Positions 1 through 8,900 of a stretch of 64,000 nt of DNA are shown in pieces; position 1 is the first letter of the stretch; each line of letters opens with the position of its first letter. The notes under the pieces are model-generated. The model was not told the origin of the DNA and did not search any database. It saw only the letters and a list, made by a program, of their open reading frames with translations. Position numbers and translations under genes: made by a program. The stretch covers positions 62,001 to 126,000 of the forward strand of contig CAVQVI010000002.1 of the NCBI GenBank assembly GCA_963717075.1, given 5' to 3'. This DNA comes from JBGOTP01 sp963717075. GTDB lineage: Bacteria > Acidobacteriota > Vicinamibacteria > Vicinamibacterales > CAVVIG01.

Positions 1-282
1 CCCGCCGGCCGGCGCCTCCGAGCCGCCGAGCACGTTGACGACGATGTCGATGCCGCCCAGGTGATCGAGCGCGCTCTGTGCGACAAGGGTGCAGCCCTCG
101 GCCGTCGTGATGTTCGCCGCGACGTAGTGCACGCCGGCAAGCGAGCTGCGCGGAATCGAGCGAGCCGTGGTCACCACGTTCGCGCCGTTCTCTCGCAATA
201 CCTCGACGACGGCGGCGCCGACCCCCTTCGTCCCGGCTGTGACGAGCGCTCGGCGACCCGAGAGTCCGAGATCGAAGCTCAT
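1..282 (-). CDS. SDR family oxidoreductase, N-terminal part (runs off the window)
   Basis: The first 94 residues of a short-chain dehydrogenase are visible, with the rest beyond the left edge. A Rossmann nucleotide-binding motif TAGTKGVG sits at residues 15-22 (a TGxxxGxG variant with Ala for the first Gly). The NNAG-equivalent NVLGG lies near residue 87. The catalytic Ser-Tyr-Lys region is not in the window, so the substrate cannot be judged. The ATG overlaps the TGA of the upstream NTF2-like gene (ATGA), which suggests translational coupling. Confidence 0.8.
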   Translation of the reverse strand, partial: MSFDLGLSGRRALVTAGTKGVGAAVVEVLRENGANVVTTARSIPRSSLAGVHYVAANITTAEGCTLVAQSALDHLGGIDIVVNVLGGSEAPAGG

Positions 283-621
283 GCCGTGATCTCCAGCCTC
301 GCGATGGTGGCACCCTCGAGCGTGAAGCGGTAGCGCAGGTCCACGGGACTGCCGGGGAAGTCTCCGGTGACACGCGCGGTCACGGTTACCTCCGGCCCCG
401 AGACATCGACCGCGAGCGGCTCACTTGTATAGTGGTACTTTGCGGTGGCCTCGGCCCTCCAGCGTGTGATGGCCGGTCTGCCTCGGTGTTCGCGTCGCTC
501 GTCGATCACGACGGCGCTTTCACTGAAGCATCGAGCTACTGCGTTGGCGTCAGACGTGTCTGCGGCGAAATAGGCCGCGATGGGTGGAGGCAGGTGAATC
601 GGCGTTGGCGTGTGTCGACAT
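279..621 (-). CDS. NTF2/SnoaL-like small protein, 5' end broken by an apparent one-base frameshift
   Basis: The protein has the form of the SnoaL-like/NTF2-like fold family: PPIAAYFAAD, then ARCFSESAVVIDE, then GRPAITRW, then TKYHYTSEP, ending DFPGSPVDLRYRFTLEG and ARLEI. The only in-frame start after the break is a GTG at 509, but family-like sequence continues upstream to about 602 with no in-frame start. An ATG at 619-621 is out of frame by one base and would supply a normal N-terminus, so an indel near 600 is likely. Members are often small enzymes or binding proteins; the role here is unknown. The stop overlaps the start of the following SDR gene. Confidence 0.65.
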
Positions 622-654
622 CGAGGTACTACATATCCGCTGTAGAGCGAGTGA

Positions 655-1593
655 CTACGTGCCCGAACGCTCAGATGCCTTGTTCATCACGGTGATGACG
701 ACGTTCCCCTTCTTGTGCCCGTTCTCGACATACTCGTGAGCAACAGCGATATCTTCTAGAACGTAACGTCGATCGATGACGGCTTTCAGCTTACCCGCTT
801 CGATTATTGCCCTGAGACGGTTCAAGTCGTCAGGCTTGAGCTTCGCAGAAGAACTGACCGAAATGAACACGCCACCTTTCTTCAAGGCTCTCTTGCCGTG
901 TGTAGACGAGAGCTTGCCCACTGCGTCAAAGACGACGTCGTACCCTCGACCGTGCTTGGTGAAGTCTTCCGTCGTGTAGTCAATCACTTCGTCCGCTCCA
1001 AGCGATTTGACCAACTCCAGGTTCGCGGCGCTGCATACACCCGTAACCGCGGCGCCCAGGTATTTGCTGAGTTGTATTGCGTAGGTGCCCACGCTTCCAG
1101 AAGCTCCATAGACGAGCACCGCTTGTCCTTGCTTGACACCCGCCTTTCTTAAAAACGCTTGAGCCGTTAGCCCTCCGACTGGAACGGCAGCGGCCTCTTC
1201 GTATGTCATATTGGCCGGCTTGAGCTCAATTACGCCGTCCTTCTCGACTCGCCCGTTCTCGGGAATACACCTGTACTCGGCGTAGGCTCCGAAGCCGAAG
1301 CCGGTGAAAGCGAACACGTCGTCGCCCACTTTGAAGCGTTGGACTTCGTTGCCAATAGCCTCAACTTGGCCCGCCAGCTCGAAGCCCAGGGTCGTCACCT
1401 TCTTCGGCCTCAAAAGGCCGTTGTAAAGCCTTGCAGCAACTGGAGACGGTCTTCGCATTCTCCAATCTCCCGCCGCCACCGTAGTTGCGTGCACCCTTAC
1501 CAGGACTTCATTCGCCTTGGGAACAGGTTTCTCAACCTCCTTGACGTGGAGCACTTCGGGTGGCCCGTACTTCTCGTATACGACTGCTCTCAC
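655..1593 (-). CDS. NAD(P)-dependent alcohol dehydrogenase / quinone oxidoreductase-like (MDR, non-zinc)
   Basis: A medium-chain dehydrogenase/reductase of about 312 residues. The N-terminal GroES-like domain begins RAVVYEKYGPPEVL and contains GFELAGQVEAIG. The Rossmann part carries VLVYGASGSVGTYAIQLSK and the family signature LGADEVIDY. The cysteine pattern of the structural zinc site is absent, which places it with zeta-crystallin/quinone-reductase-like members. The start chosen is the GTG at 1593 because GGAGGGA stands six bases upstream and homology begins there; a longer frame to 1665 has no family support. The electron acceptor cannot be predicted. Confidence 0.85.
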   Translation of the reverse strand: MRAVVYEKYGPPEVLHVKEVEKPVPKANEVLVRVHATTVAAGDWRMRRPSPVAARLYNGLLRPKKVTTLGFELAGQVEAIGNEVQRFKVGDDVFAFTGFGFGAYAEYRCIPENGRVEKDGVIELKPANMTYEEAAAVPVGGLTAQAFLRKAGVKQGQAVLVYGASGSVGTYAIQLSKYLGAAVTGVCSAANLELVKSLGADEVIDYTTEDFTKHGRGYDVVFDAVGKLSSTHGKRALKKGGVFISVSSSAKLKPDDLNRLRAIIEAGKLKAVIDRRYVLEDIAVAHEYVENGHKKGNVVITVMNKASERSGT

Positions 1594-1791
1594 GTGATCC
1601 CTCCGAGGCCATGCCGCTTCTAGCACGGCGGCTTCTAGCAAGACCGGGCGGACTCCTCCCCCCAACGAAGCCAGCCAACTCAGGCTTGGATCGGTCGAAG
1701 TCCTACCAGGCTGACTATTGCCGGCTACCGCAATCGAAGCGATGATTCAAATATTGCGGTTGATGCTGGCCTTCGCCGCTCAGGGTTCACG

Positions 1792-2520
1792 ATGCTCCAC
1801 AAAGTGGTTATCTTCTATTTCCTCGCCTTCGTCTTCACCATCATCTTGGCGGGAATTCAGGAAGGTGCTTCAATCTCACCCGAGGCAGTCATCCTGCCTC
1901 AATGGGGCAGTGGCCTCGCAGCCCTTGTCATGCTTGTCATCTTCCGCGGAGATCGCCATCGGTTCTCGGTCGTCGACCGGAGCATTCCTCTATCTCGGTA
2001 CGTCGTGTCCGCCCTTGTCCCCCTTGGGGGCGCCCTTGCGGCCTATCTCATCAACACGCTGATCCTCGGCGCGATCCCCTTCGGAGACACGGCGCGCACC
2101 CCATGGCTCCTGCTCCTATGGATGCCCCTCGGAGCTTTCGGCGAAGAGCTCGGGTGGCGTGGCTATCTTCACAAGCGTCTCAACATCCGCCTCACAGGGC
2201 TGCCTTCTTCATTCATCGTTGGCATCTTGTGGGCACTCTGGCATGTGGGCCTCTACCAGAACGGTATCCTCTACATGGGCTTCGTCCTGCTCTTGATCGT
2301 CTCATACAGCGTCGTAATCTACGGTTTAGTCCAGGCCACGGCCTTCAACGTCATGCTTGCCGCGGTCTTCCATCTGATGATCAACATCACGAACCTGTTC
2401 TCCTACAGCATCATCAACGAGATCTCATTCATCGTCGTCAACGCCCTCGTGTGGGCTGCAATTGCAATCGCCGTTGTCCTGACAAGGAGACCCCTTTTCA
2501 TTCCAGCGGGCCTCGCCTAG
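1792..2520 (+). CDS. CPBP family intramembrane glutamic endopeptidase
   Basis: A polytopic membrane protein of 242 residues with about eight hydrophobic segments. It has the CPBP (CAAX protease/Abi) signature in order: GEELGWRGYL with the paired glutamates and arginine near residue 118, ALWHVGLY near residue 149 and FHLMINITN near residue 194. These residues form the active site in Rce1-type proteases. Bacterial members are implicated in peptide processing or immunity, but the substrate is not predictable. The gene stands alone between two minus-strand blocks. Confidence 0.85.
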   Translation: MLHKVVIFYFLAFVFTIILAGIQEGASISPEAVILPQWGSGLAALVMLVIFRGDRHRFSVVDRSIPLSRYVVSALVPLGGALAAYLINTLILGAIPFGDTARTPWLLLLWMPLGAFGEELGWRGYLHKRLNIRLTGLPSSFIVGILWALWHVGLYQNGILYMGFVLLLIVSYSVVIYGLVQATAFNVMLAAVFHLMINITNLFSYSIINEISFIVVNALVWAAIAIAVVLTRRPLFIPAGLA

Positions 2521-2710
2521 ACGGGTCAGAAAGGAATGAGTCGGATGCCGAGAATCATGCTCTCTTGGCTCGTGGCCGGCGGAGTCTTGCTGACCTGAGC
2601 GTCGTTCCCTCGCGCCGAATCCTATGACGAATCCAGCAACGCCCATCCGATCGACTGGCGGGCGGTGCTGACAATCGGCCGGCCATGCTGATCCTGTAGC
2701 AATTACGCTG

Positions 2711-3607
2711 TCACGCTGTAGATTCCCGGACAACAATCGATCCGGCTGTGAGGAGCCACGGACAGTGCTGGTAATCAGCGATTCGCTGGATTTGGCCGTC
2801 TGCGCCGACTTCCACCCGAATGACGCCTTCGATCGCCCACGCGCTGTCGCGGAAATGCAGGAGAACGATTGCCGGCTCAGCGTCTACCTCGCCCAGTGCC
2901 AGCCGCCACGTCACGCGCATACGTGAATAGACACCGAGGTAGCCGCCATCCGCGAAGCTGCCAGCGTATCGATCGGCAACGAGCAATCGGGCGTCGGCGC
3001 TGATCAGTTCGCGGAGTCCATCCCAATCCTGGCGATTGAACCGTTCGACGTACAGGCGAAGGATCTCTTGATTCTGGGGTGCCGGTCGGCGCGGCGCTAC
3101 GGATCGTTTGTTCAAAGACGCCAATTTCGATCGGCCCCGGTTGAGGGCCGCTTTCACGCCGCCTACCGTTGAGTCGACGAGCTCCGCGATTTCCTCGAGC
3201 GAATAATCGAAGACATCCTTGAGGAGCACACATGCCCGCTCCTTCGGAGGCAGGTTCAGAACCAGATGCTCGATGGCGGGGTTGACACGGGACCCGGACA
3301 ACTCGTGCGACGCGACGAAGTCCGGCTCCGCCGCCACCGTTTCTGCTTCCACTCGGACGCCCCGGCGCCGAAGAAAATCGATACAGTGGTTGTGGGCGAT
3401 GCGGAACAGCCACGGAGCCAGCGGGCGGCTGTCATCGTAGGTGTCGAGACTGCGGTAGGCGCGAAAGAGTGCATCCTGCACGACATCTTCGCCGTCCGTG
3501 ATCGAGCCGGTCATCCGGCCACAGTATCGGTGTAGCTTCGGCCGGATCTGGCTGATGGTTTCAAGAAACGCCAGGTACCGCGCGTCAAACTTTCCTGCGT
3601 GTTCCAT
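2711..3607 (-). CDS. ECF RNA polymerase sigma factor with C-terminal SnoaL-like domain
   Basis: Residues 1-165 are an ECF sigma factor. Region 2 shows DGEDVVQDALFRAYRSL and APWLFRIAHNHCIDFLRRR; region 4 shows LPPKERACVLLKDVFDYSLEEIAELV followed by VGGVKAALNRGRSKL. From about residue 185 a SnoaL-like domain follows (RLYVERFNRQDWDGLRELIS to RIADYQHCPWL). ECF groups with this architecture (ECF41, ECF56/SigJ-like) use the C-terminal domain to control activity. The ATG at 3607 overlaps the TGA of the SRPBCC gene by one base, so it was chosen over an upstream in-frame ATG at 3733. It is the last gene of an SDR-SRPBCC-sigma operon. Confidence 0.9.
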   Translation of the reverse strand: MEHAGKFDARYLAFLETISQIRPKLHRYCGRMTGSITDGEDVVQDALFRAYRSLDTYDDSRPLAPWLFRIAHNHCIDFLRRRGVRVEAETVAAEPDFVASHELSGSRVNPAIEHLVLNLPPKERACVLLKDVFDYSLEEIAELVDSTVGGVKAALNRGRSKLASLNKRSVAPRRPAPQNQEILRLYVERFNRQDWDGLRELISADARLLVADRYAGSFADGGYLGVYSRMRVTWRLALGEVDAEPAIVLLHFRDSAWAIEGVIRVEVGADGQIQRIADYQHCPWLLTAGSIVVRESTA

Positions 3608-4080
3608 CACTGAGAAGCCTTCTCCCGATCCCCCTCTTCGGTCCGGTTGGGCTGCCCCGTTCCTGTCGTGATCAGGCTGCGCAAACTGTCGTTGATATAG
3701 AAGCCCCATGCGTCTGAGCAGCCACCGTAGCATTCGAAGGCAGGAACCAAGCCGACGTGCGTAAAGCGGAGTTCGGTCCTGCCCTGCTTCCTGGTGATCT
3801 CAAAGACGATGTCAGTGCCGTTCCACTCGGTTCTGTCCTTGACAAAGTTGATGTGGCTGTCAACAACATGCCAGACGACCTTCTTGCCTGGCACCCATTC
3901 AGTAATCCTCTGAGTGGTGTCATGGACGTCTTGATAGCGGTACTTGAACTCGGCACCGAGCGTGTCGGTGCTCCCTTCAATGTCTCCTGACCACCACCCA
4001 CGCACGTTGTTGATGGCGTCGAAGACCTCTTCAGGCGATTGCTCGACCGCAAAAGAAGTCGTGTAATTCTCGGTTTTCAT
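3607..4080 (-). CDS. SRPBCC (AHSA1/START-like) domain protein
   Basis: A single SRPBCC-fold domain of 157 residues: YTTSFAVEQSPEEVFDAINN at the N-terminus, WWSGDIEG near residue 30, then ITEWVPGKKVVWHV and a C-terminal helix ending in FYINDSLRSLITTG. The family binds hydrophobic ligands or acts with stress regulators. Purine-rich sequence (GGGAGGAAGG) precedes the ATG at 4080. It lies between an SDR gene and an ECF sigma gene and is coupled to the latter by a one-base overlap. It may sense the ligand or act as an effector of the sigma factor, but this is inference. Confidence 0.85.
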   Translation of the reverse strand: MKTENYTTSFAVEQSPEEVFDAINNVRGWWSGDIEGSTDTLGAEFKYRYQDVHDTTQRITEWVPGKKVVWHVVDSHINFVKDRTEWNGTDIVFEITRKQGRTELRFTHVGLVPAFECYGGCSDAWGFYINDSLRSLITTGTGQPNRTEEGDREKASQ

Positions 4081-4116
4081 TGCCTTCCTCCCTTTGACTC
4101 CCTCACATTCGAGACG

Positions 4117-4869
4117 TCATTTCATACTCGCCGCGCTCTCGGGCGCGAAGACTGCGAATTGGCGCTCGAGCCTCTTAACGGCACCAAGGCGCCAGCTCTC
4201 GGCGATGGACTGAGACGCGGGGTCAGGAAAGATCTCCTCCTCGCCTCGTACCAGCCCATCGAAGATGCCTGCCGCGGCAGACTCAGGCGATGCCTTCGGA
4301 ATGTCGAGACCGCGGTTCATGTCGGTGTCGATCGGACCCAGGACGACGCCGTGCACCGTGATTCCATCGCTCGCCAGGAGTGCTCTCAGTGACTGGGTCA
4401 TGTTGAACGCGGCCGCCTTCGAGATGGAGTAGGCCGGGATGATCGGGAGAGGAGCGATCGCAGTCAACGACAGGTTGTTGACGATCGCACCATGGGAGCG
4501 TTTCAGCAGTGGCACGAATGCGCGCGTGACTCTGAGCATGCCGAGGAAGTTGACCTGGAGATGCTGTTCGACGACGTCCAGATTGCTCAGGTCATCGTAG
4601 ATCGCGACGCCGGCGTTGTTGATGAGGACGTCGAGGGTGTCGACCGCCTCGACCGCCCGCTGGATCTGCGACGCGTTGGTCACGTCGAGCGTCAGCGCCG
4701 TGACGCGGTCATCGGCGATATCGATTGGGCCGCGGCTTCCGGCGAACACCCTCTTCGCTCCTCTTCGAATGGCCTCGTTGACGAGCGCGCGGCCGATGCC
4801 GCGGTTCGCGCCGGTGATCAGGACTGTCTTCTTCGCAATGTCGATCCCGTTGTGGTTACGCCCTGTCAT
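4117..4869 (-). CDS. SDR family NAD(P)-dependent oxidoreductase
   Basis: A complete classical SDR of about 250 residues. It has TVLITGANRGIGRAL (TGxxxGIG), DVLINNAGV (NNAG), the catalytic serine in NNLSLTAIAPLP and the catalytic YSISK (YxxxK). The GPIDTDM stretch is typical after the active site. The start chosen is the ATG at 4869, which has AAGGAG about ten bases upstream; an in-frame start at 4887 would overrun that site. It is the first gene of a three-gene operon with SRPBCC and ECF sigma genes. The substrate is unknown. Confidence 0.9.
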   Translation of the reverse strand: MTGRNHNGIDIAKKTVLITGANRGIGRALVNEAIRRGAKRVFAGSRGPIDIADDRVTALTLDVTNASQIQRAVEAVDTLDVLINNAGVAIYDDLSNLDVVEQHLQVNFLGMLRVTRAFVPLLKRSHGAIVNNLSLTAIAPLPIIPAYSISKAAAFNMTQSLRALLASDGITVHGVVLGPIDTDMNRGLDIPKASPESAAAGIFDGLVRGEEEIFPDPASQSIAESWRLGAVKRLERQFAVFAPESAASMK

Positions 4870-5102
4870 GGATGAAATCTCCTTCACCCCTTTCTACGGG
4901 CCTCGTCCCACAAAGGGTACGTGCGCGGGGATCAACCGATTGAGGGACAACGCCTTGAGGAGCGCGGGTGGACCAGGTGGGACCACGACGTCGCCGTCGT
5001 ATTCGAACGGTATCGGTGGAATCGAGATGAACCGTTTAGGCGCGAGGTCCGGCCGAGGTCGTCATGGAGCAGTCTTTTCAACGAGTTGCGGTGGTTGCTC
5101 AC

Positions 5103-5333
5103 GCCGCCTCACGGATCAGCCAGTTGCGGAAATCGTCCAGTGCGGCGAGCCAATTTCCTCAATGATTTTGCGGACCTCTTGTTGCGGCCGTGCCAGGGGA
5201 ACAGGTAGTGATCCGGTTCAGCAAAGCCAACTGCCGTCGCCTGCGCGTAGAGCGTTTTCAGGACATTGACGCATCGCTGATTCAGGCTCGGATCACGCCA
5301 ACCGGCAGGCGTCTTCGAGCGACGGACTTCCAT
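5103..5333 (-). pseudogene. Tyrosine recombinase (integrase) relic
   Basis: A fragment resembling the middle of phage-type integrases: RCVNVLKTLYAQATAVG followed by EPDHYLFPWHGRNK, which in such enzymes precedes the catalytic HxxR helix. The catalytic H, R and Y are not present. The 3' end, read in another frame, gives WLAALDDFRNWLIREAA and a stop at 5103. A similar ending recurs near 7500 and 30360. It is probably what remains of an integrated element. The family call rests on the FPWHG-type loop and is moderate. Confidence 0.5.
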
Positions 5334-5693
5334 CCGGCCCCGCAGCCAGTCAATGTGTTTGCCGGAACGTTCAACCGCATGTCCGAGGCCGTCTCGTTCA
5401 AACCGGGTGCACGCTGCTTGGTTTATGCTTCTCGCCGGGACGGACGATGGGACACCTCGTGCTCACGCACGAAGGAACTCTCGAAATCGGCCGAGTCGGT
5501 TGTCCTGGGCGAGTTGGCAGAGCTCGGTGGGTGTCGCCAACCCGCCCCTTAACTTTTGCGGCTCTGACTCGGTGTGGTGCGCCTCCCGGCAAGCAATTAG
5601 GGCGCCGACGCTCGCAGCGCGGGTCGGGCCTAAGGCGTATACTCTCGATATCTGCGAGCGACTCCGCGGACTCATCTGCTAGGAGAAGAACTC
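5334..5693. other. Intergenic region upstream of the soxC-like gene
   Basis: No gene can be supported. The stretch follows the recombinase relic and probably includes more decayed element DNA. The last bases before the soxC-like ATG carry AGGAGAAGAACTC, a good ribosome binding site. No convincing promoter hexamers were found. Confidence 0.4.
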
Positions 5694-6944
5694 ATGGGCG
5701 CGAAACGACCTGCTCGACGAGAATTCCTGAGAAGCGGCGCCGCGCTGGCGGGCGGCTTTACCTTAGGCGCTGCGGCGCCGGCGCTCGGGCAGCAGGCCCC
5801 GGCGCAGCCGCCGATGATCAAGGGCGAGAGGGAGGGTGAGATTGCCTACGGCGCGCGCTCGAAGTACGTCACCTCGGTCCGCATCCCGCACGGCGGCAGA
5901 CCCTCGCCCGACAACTTCGGCCTCACGTTTCATGTCGCGACCCCGCTTCAGGATTCGGTCGGGGTGATCACGCCGTCCTCGCTCCACTACTATGCGACGA
6001 CGCGTGGCGCCTTCCTTCCGGACATCGATCCCAAACAGCACACGCTGATGATCCACGGCCTGGTGGACCGTCCGCTGACGTTCACCGTGGACGACCTGAA
6101 GCGCCTCCCGTCCGTGACGCGCCTGCATTTCATCGAGTGCGCCGGAAACCGTGCGTCGCGCCGCGCGAAGACGGTGCAGGAAACGCACGGCATGACGAGC
6201 TGCGCTGAGTGGACCGGCGTGCTCCTGTCCACGCTGCTCAAGGAATGCGGCCTGAAAGGCAGCGCCACGTGGTTCGTCGCGGAAGGCGCGGAGGAAGTCA
6301 AAGGCGCGTCGAGCATGCCGATCGCCAAGGCGATGGACGACTGCATTGTCGCCTACGGCATGAACGGCGAGGCGGTGCGGCCGCAGAACGGATTCCCGCT
6401 GCGCCTGATGGTTCCCGGCTTCGAAGGGATCTTTCACACCAAGTGGCTGCAGCGCATCAAGCTCGTCGATCGGTACTACATGAACTACAACGACTTCGGC
6501 CATCTCGATCAGGATCACAAGGTCGCGGCGCTCGGCTACCAGATCGGACCGAAATCGGTCATCACGTTCCCGTCCGGCGAACAGCGGCTGCCCGGCAAGG
6601 GCTTCTACGAGATCAGCGGCCTGGCCTGGTCCGGCGGCGGCGCCATCAAGCAGGTGGAGGTCTCGACCGACGGCGGCAAGAAATGGAACAAGGCCGAGTT
6701 CCGGGCACGCCGCAGCGGATGGCCCATTGCCCGTTTCGCCTACCCGTGGAATTGGGACGGCAACGAGACCGAGATCATGTCGCGCTGCACCGACGAGATC
6801 GGCCAGGTGCAACCGACGCGCGAGCAGATCGCCAAGTACTGGAACAAACCCTACGATCAAACGTTCAGCGTGCCGGGCCAGGACAACAGCATTCAGCCCT
6901 GGAAAATCGCCAGGGACGGGAGCGTGACCAATGGGTTCGCGTAG
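5694..6944 (+). CDS. soxC: SoxC-like molybdopterin sulfite dehydrogenase, Tat-exported
   Basis: A 416-residue sulfite-oxidase-family protein. A twin-arginine signal occupies about residues 1-32 (RREFLRSGAALAGGFTLG). The molybdopterin domain follows, with the Mo-ligating cysteine in HFIECAGNRASRR. The C-terminal dimerization domain contains YEISGLAWSGGGAIKQVEVS. SoxC pairs with the cytochrome SoxD in periplasmic sulfane/sulfite oxidation. The next gene, overlapping by 14 bases, is a c-type cytochrome, which supports the pair. No other sox genes are in the window, so it may act as a stand-alone sulfite dehydrogenase. An AGGAG site precedes the ATG. Confidence 0.85.
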   Translation: MGAKRPARREFLRSGAALAGGFTLGAAAPALGQQAPAQPPMIKGEREGEIAYGARSKYVTSVRIPHGGRPSPDNFGLTFHVATPLQDSVGVITPSSLHYYATTRGAFLPDIDPKQHTLMIHGLVDRPLTFTVDDLKRLPSVTRLHFIECAGNRASRRAKTVQETHGMTSCAEWTGVLLSTLLKECGLKGSATWFVAEGAEEVKGASSMPIAKAMDDCIVAYGMNGEAVRPQNGFPLRLMVPGFEGIFHTKWLQRIKLVDRYYMNYNDFGHLDQDHKVAALGYQIGPKSVITFPSGEQRLPGKGFYEISGLAWSGGGAIKQVEVSTDGGKKWNKAEFRARRSGWPIARFAYPWNWDGNETEIMSRCTDEIGQVQPTREQIAKYWNKPYDQTFSVPGQDNSIQPWKIARDGSVTNGFA

Positions 6945-7499
6945 AGTTCTCCCGATCGCGTTCGCGTTGCTGATGGGCGTGCTCCGCGCTGGCGCAGGGG
7001 CCAACGTACGGCATCGGACGCACGCCGACCGCGGAGGAAATCCGCGCGCGGGACATCTCCATCGGCCCGACCGGCGAGGAGCTCCCGCCGGGAAAAGGCA
7101 GCGCCAAGGAGGGCGCGCGCTCTATCGCACGAAGGGGTGCGCGGGATGCCACGGCGCCACAGGGATCGGCGGCTCCGCGCCCATCTTGAAAAGCAAAGAC
7201 CCCACGAATCCCAACGTCTGGGCGCGGGGACGAATCCTGCCGCTTCGCTCGCCGTTCGCGACGACGGTCTGGGACTACATCAATCGCGGAATGCCGCTCA
7301 ATCGCGAGGGGACGCTGACCGCCGGACGAGGTCTACGCGCTGACGGCGTATCTGCTGTTCATCAACGACGTGATCCCGGAGGACCAGGTCCTCGACCAGC
7401 AGAATCTGCGCGAAGGTGAAGATGCCGCTGGGCGACAACTACGCGTCACTCCCCGACTGGAAGCCGCGGACGCAAAGGCTGAAGGGTTATCCGTACTAA
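6931..7499 (+). CDS. SoxD-like cytochrome c subunit, with several apparent frameshifts
   Basis: A signal peptide (MGSRRVLPIAFALLMG) is followed, across frame breaks, by a mono-haem cytochrome c domain. The haem motif is CAGCH in YRTKGCAGCHGATGIGG. Then come FATTVWDYINRGMP and a probable methionine ligand in VKMPLG, ending at a TAA at 7497-7499. Breaks lie near 6999 (extra G), 7119, 7324 (extra G) and 7413 (extra G). All conserved blocks survive in order, so sequencing error is more likely than decay. The gene overlaps the SoxC-like gene and is its expected electron acceptor. Confidence 0.75.
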
Positions 7500-7760
7500 T
7501 GAGCCAGGGTCGACAATCGTCCAGTGCGGCGAGCCAATCTCACTCAAATGGATTAGCGGCGCTTCAGTTTCCGGTTTCTGAACAATTCTGAACAATTCGG
7601 ATCCGACGCGATCGGCGGCCGCACGCGTGGCCCCGTCGAACACCTGCGCGTAGACGTTCGCCGTCGTGTCGACCTTGGTGTGTCCCATGAGCTGCGCCAC
7701 CACCTTGGCCGGCACACTGCCAGGGCTTGCGATATCCGCGCGAAGCAGTTGAACGTACGT
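7498..7760 (-). pseudogene. C-terminal fragment of a tyrosine recombinase
   Basis: The fragment reads VPAKVVAQLMGHTKVDTTANVY followed by AQVFDGATRAAADRVGSELF. This is the C-terminal catalytic box of tyrosine recombinases: LMGH supplies the second catalytic histidine position and ANVY the nucleophilic tyrosine. The N-terminal half is missing. The tail shares the EIGSPHWTI stretch with the relic near 5130, so the two probably came from related elements. It lies just downstream of the soxCD-like pair. Confidence 0.7.
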
Positions 7761-7808
7761 GGGCCCGACCTTCAGGTCGAGTTTGACCTGAAAGTCGGGC
7801 CTACGGAT

Positions 7809-8900
7809 TCACGGCTTCTGAGTTGTAGGACGAGGCTTGGCCTTCTGCTGCGCCTTCTCCTTCTCCATCGCGCGCGCACCGGCCAGGATGCTCGTCATCG
7901 CGTAGTTGCCTTCATGGCACGACGACTCGTAAATCTGATTGGCTTTCTCATCAGCCTTCGTCAGCGGAACTTCGATCGTCCAAGGCCGGGTGAACGTGGT
8001 CGGGTCCTCGATCGTCGCGCGGAAGATGATGAGATCCGGGCCCTCCCGCGTGTACCGTTCGGTCAGGTGCAGGTTCTGGCTGGAGCCCTGGAAGTTCGTC
8101 TTTTCCGAGAAGTTCGTGATGTCGACGACGAGCGTATTGCCCTCCCATTTGCCGCGGGCGTCGCCGAGATATTGACGCACGTCCGGTGGGAGCTGCGGGC
8201 GATTGCCGATCGGGATGGCACGATACACTCCGCCGGCATGGCCATCTTCGTGGAACATCGCCACCTGTCCTGGCGCCTGCACGATGCGTCGGACGCCGGA
8301 CGAAACGCCTGTGATGAATGGCAGCGCGACGCCGAGGCATCGATCAGACCCGGGTCTCGACTCCGGATTGTCTGAGGGGCCGGCGTCTCCAGTCTCATTC
8401 TCGAGATTGCGCCTGAACGAGGCCGCCCGCTTCTCGCCTTCGGCGGTCCGAGCGGGAATCCTGCCGTCGGGTGGATCGATAATCAGCGACGTGCGCTTGG
8501 TTCGGATCACGCGTTCGTGCGCGCCGCCCTTGCTGAACGCTTGATTGTAGGCCCCCGCGAGATCCGCTTCGGTACCCCTCTCGGCACGTGCGCGGCCCCC
8601 GGCGCCGTCTCCGCCAAATTGTGTGGCGTGCGCGCGCTCGAGCGCGACCACCTCCTCGTCGGTGAGAAACTCCTTGAGCGCGAGCTCCTTCGGACGTTCG
8701 AGCGGCGTAAACACGTACCCGACACTCCAGATGCCCCCGATATCCGGATCGCCCCATGACGTCCGCGCGAGCTTCCAGTTGGTCGGCGCGCTTAGCGACT
8801 TTTGACCGGGTGCGCCCGATTGGCCGGCAAGATGAACGGTCACTACGCCTACGCTCAAGACGAGCAACGCAATGAGCGTTCTGTGAGGCTGAATACGCAT
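7809..8900 (-). CDS. Secreted protein of the CHEGNY paralogue family (copy 1)
   Basis: 363 residues with an N-terminal signal peptide (ALLVLSVGVVTVHLAGQ). Family blocks in order: WGDPDIGGIWSVGY, TPLERPKELALKEFLTDEE, RTKRTSLIIDPPDGRIP, DRCLG, GDARGKWEGNTLVVDITNFS, HLTERYTREGPDLIIF, FTRPWTIEVPL and ESSCHEGNYAMTSILAGARA. Acidobacterial genomes carry many such proteins, usually annotated hypothetical; I know no established function. Three more complete copies and two relics lie in this window. The ATG at 8900 has AAAGGA upstream; a TTG at 8906 is an alternative. Export suggests a periplasmic or outer-surface role. Confidence 0.85.
   Translation of the reverse strand: MRIQPHRTLIALLVLSVGVVTVHLAGQSGAPGQKSLSAPTNWKLARTSWGDPDIGGIWSVGYVFTPLERPKELALKEFLTDEEVVALERAHATQFGGDGAGGRARAERGTEADLAGAYNQAFSKGGAHERVIRTKRTSLIIDPPDGRIPARTAEGEKRAASFRRNLENETGDAGPSDNPESRPGSDRCLGVALPFITGVSSGVRRIVQAPGQVAMFHEDGHAGGVYRAIPIGNRPQLPPDVRQYLGDARGKWEGNTLVVDITNFSEKTNFQGSSQNLHLTERYTREGPDLIIFRATIEDPTTFTRPWTIEVPLTKADEKANQIYESSCHEGNYAMTSILAGARAMEKEKAQQKAKPRPTTQKP

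Noticed and set aside
5763..7004. A 413-codon open frame on the minus strand opposite the soxC-like gene
   Set aside because: It is a GC-rich shadow of the SoxC frame. It has Arg/His-rich composition, no family motif and no ribosome site.
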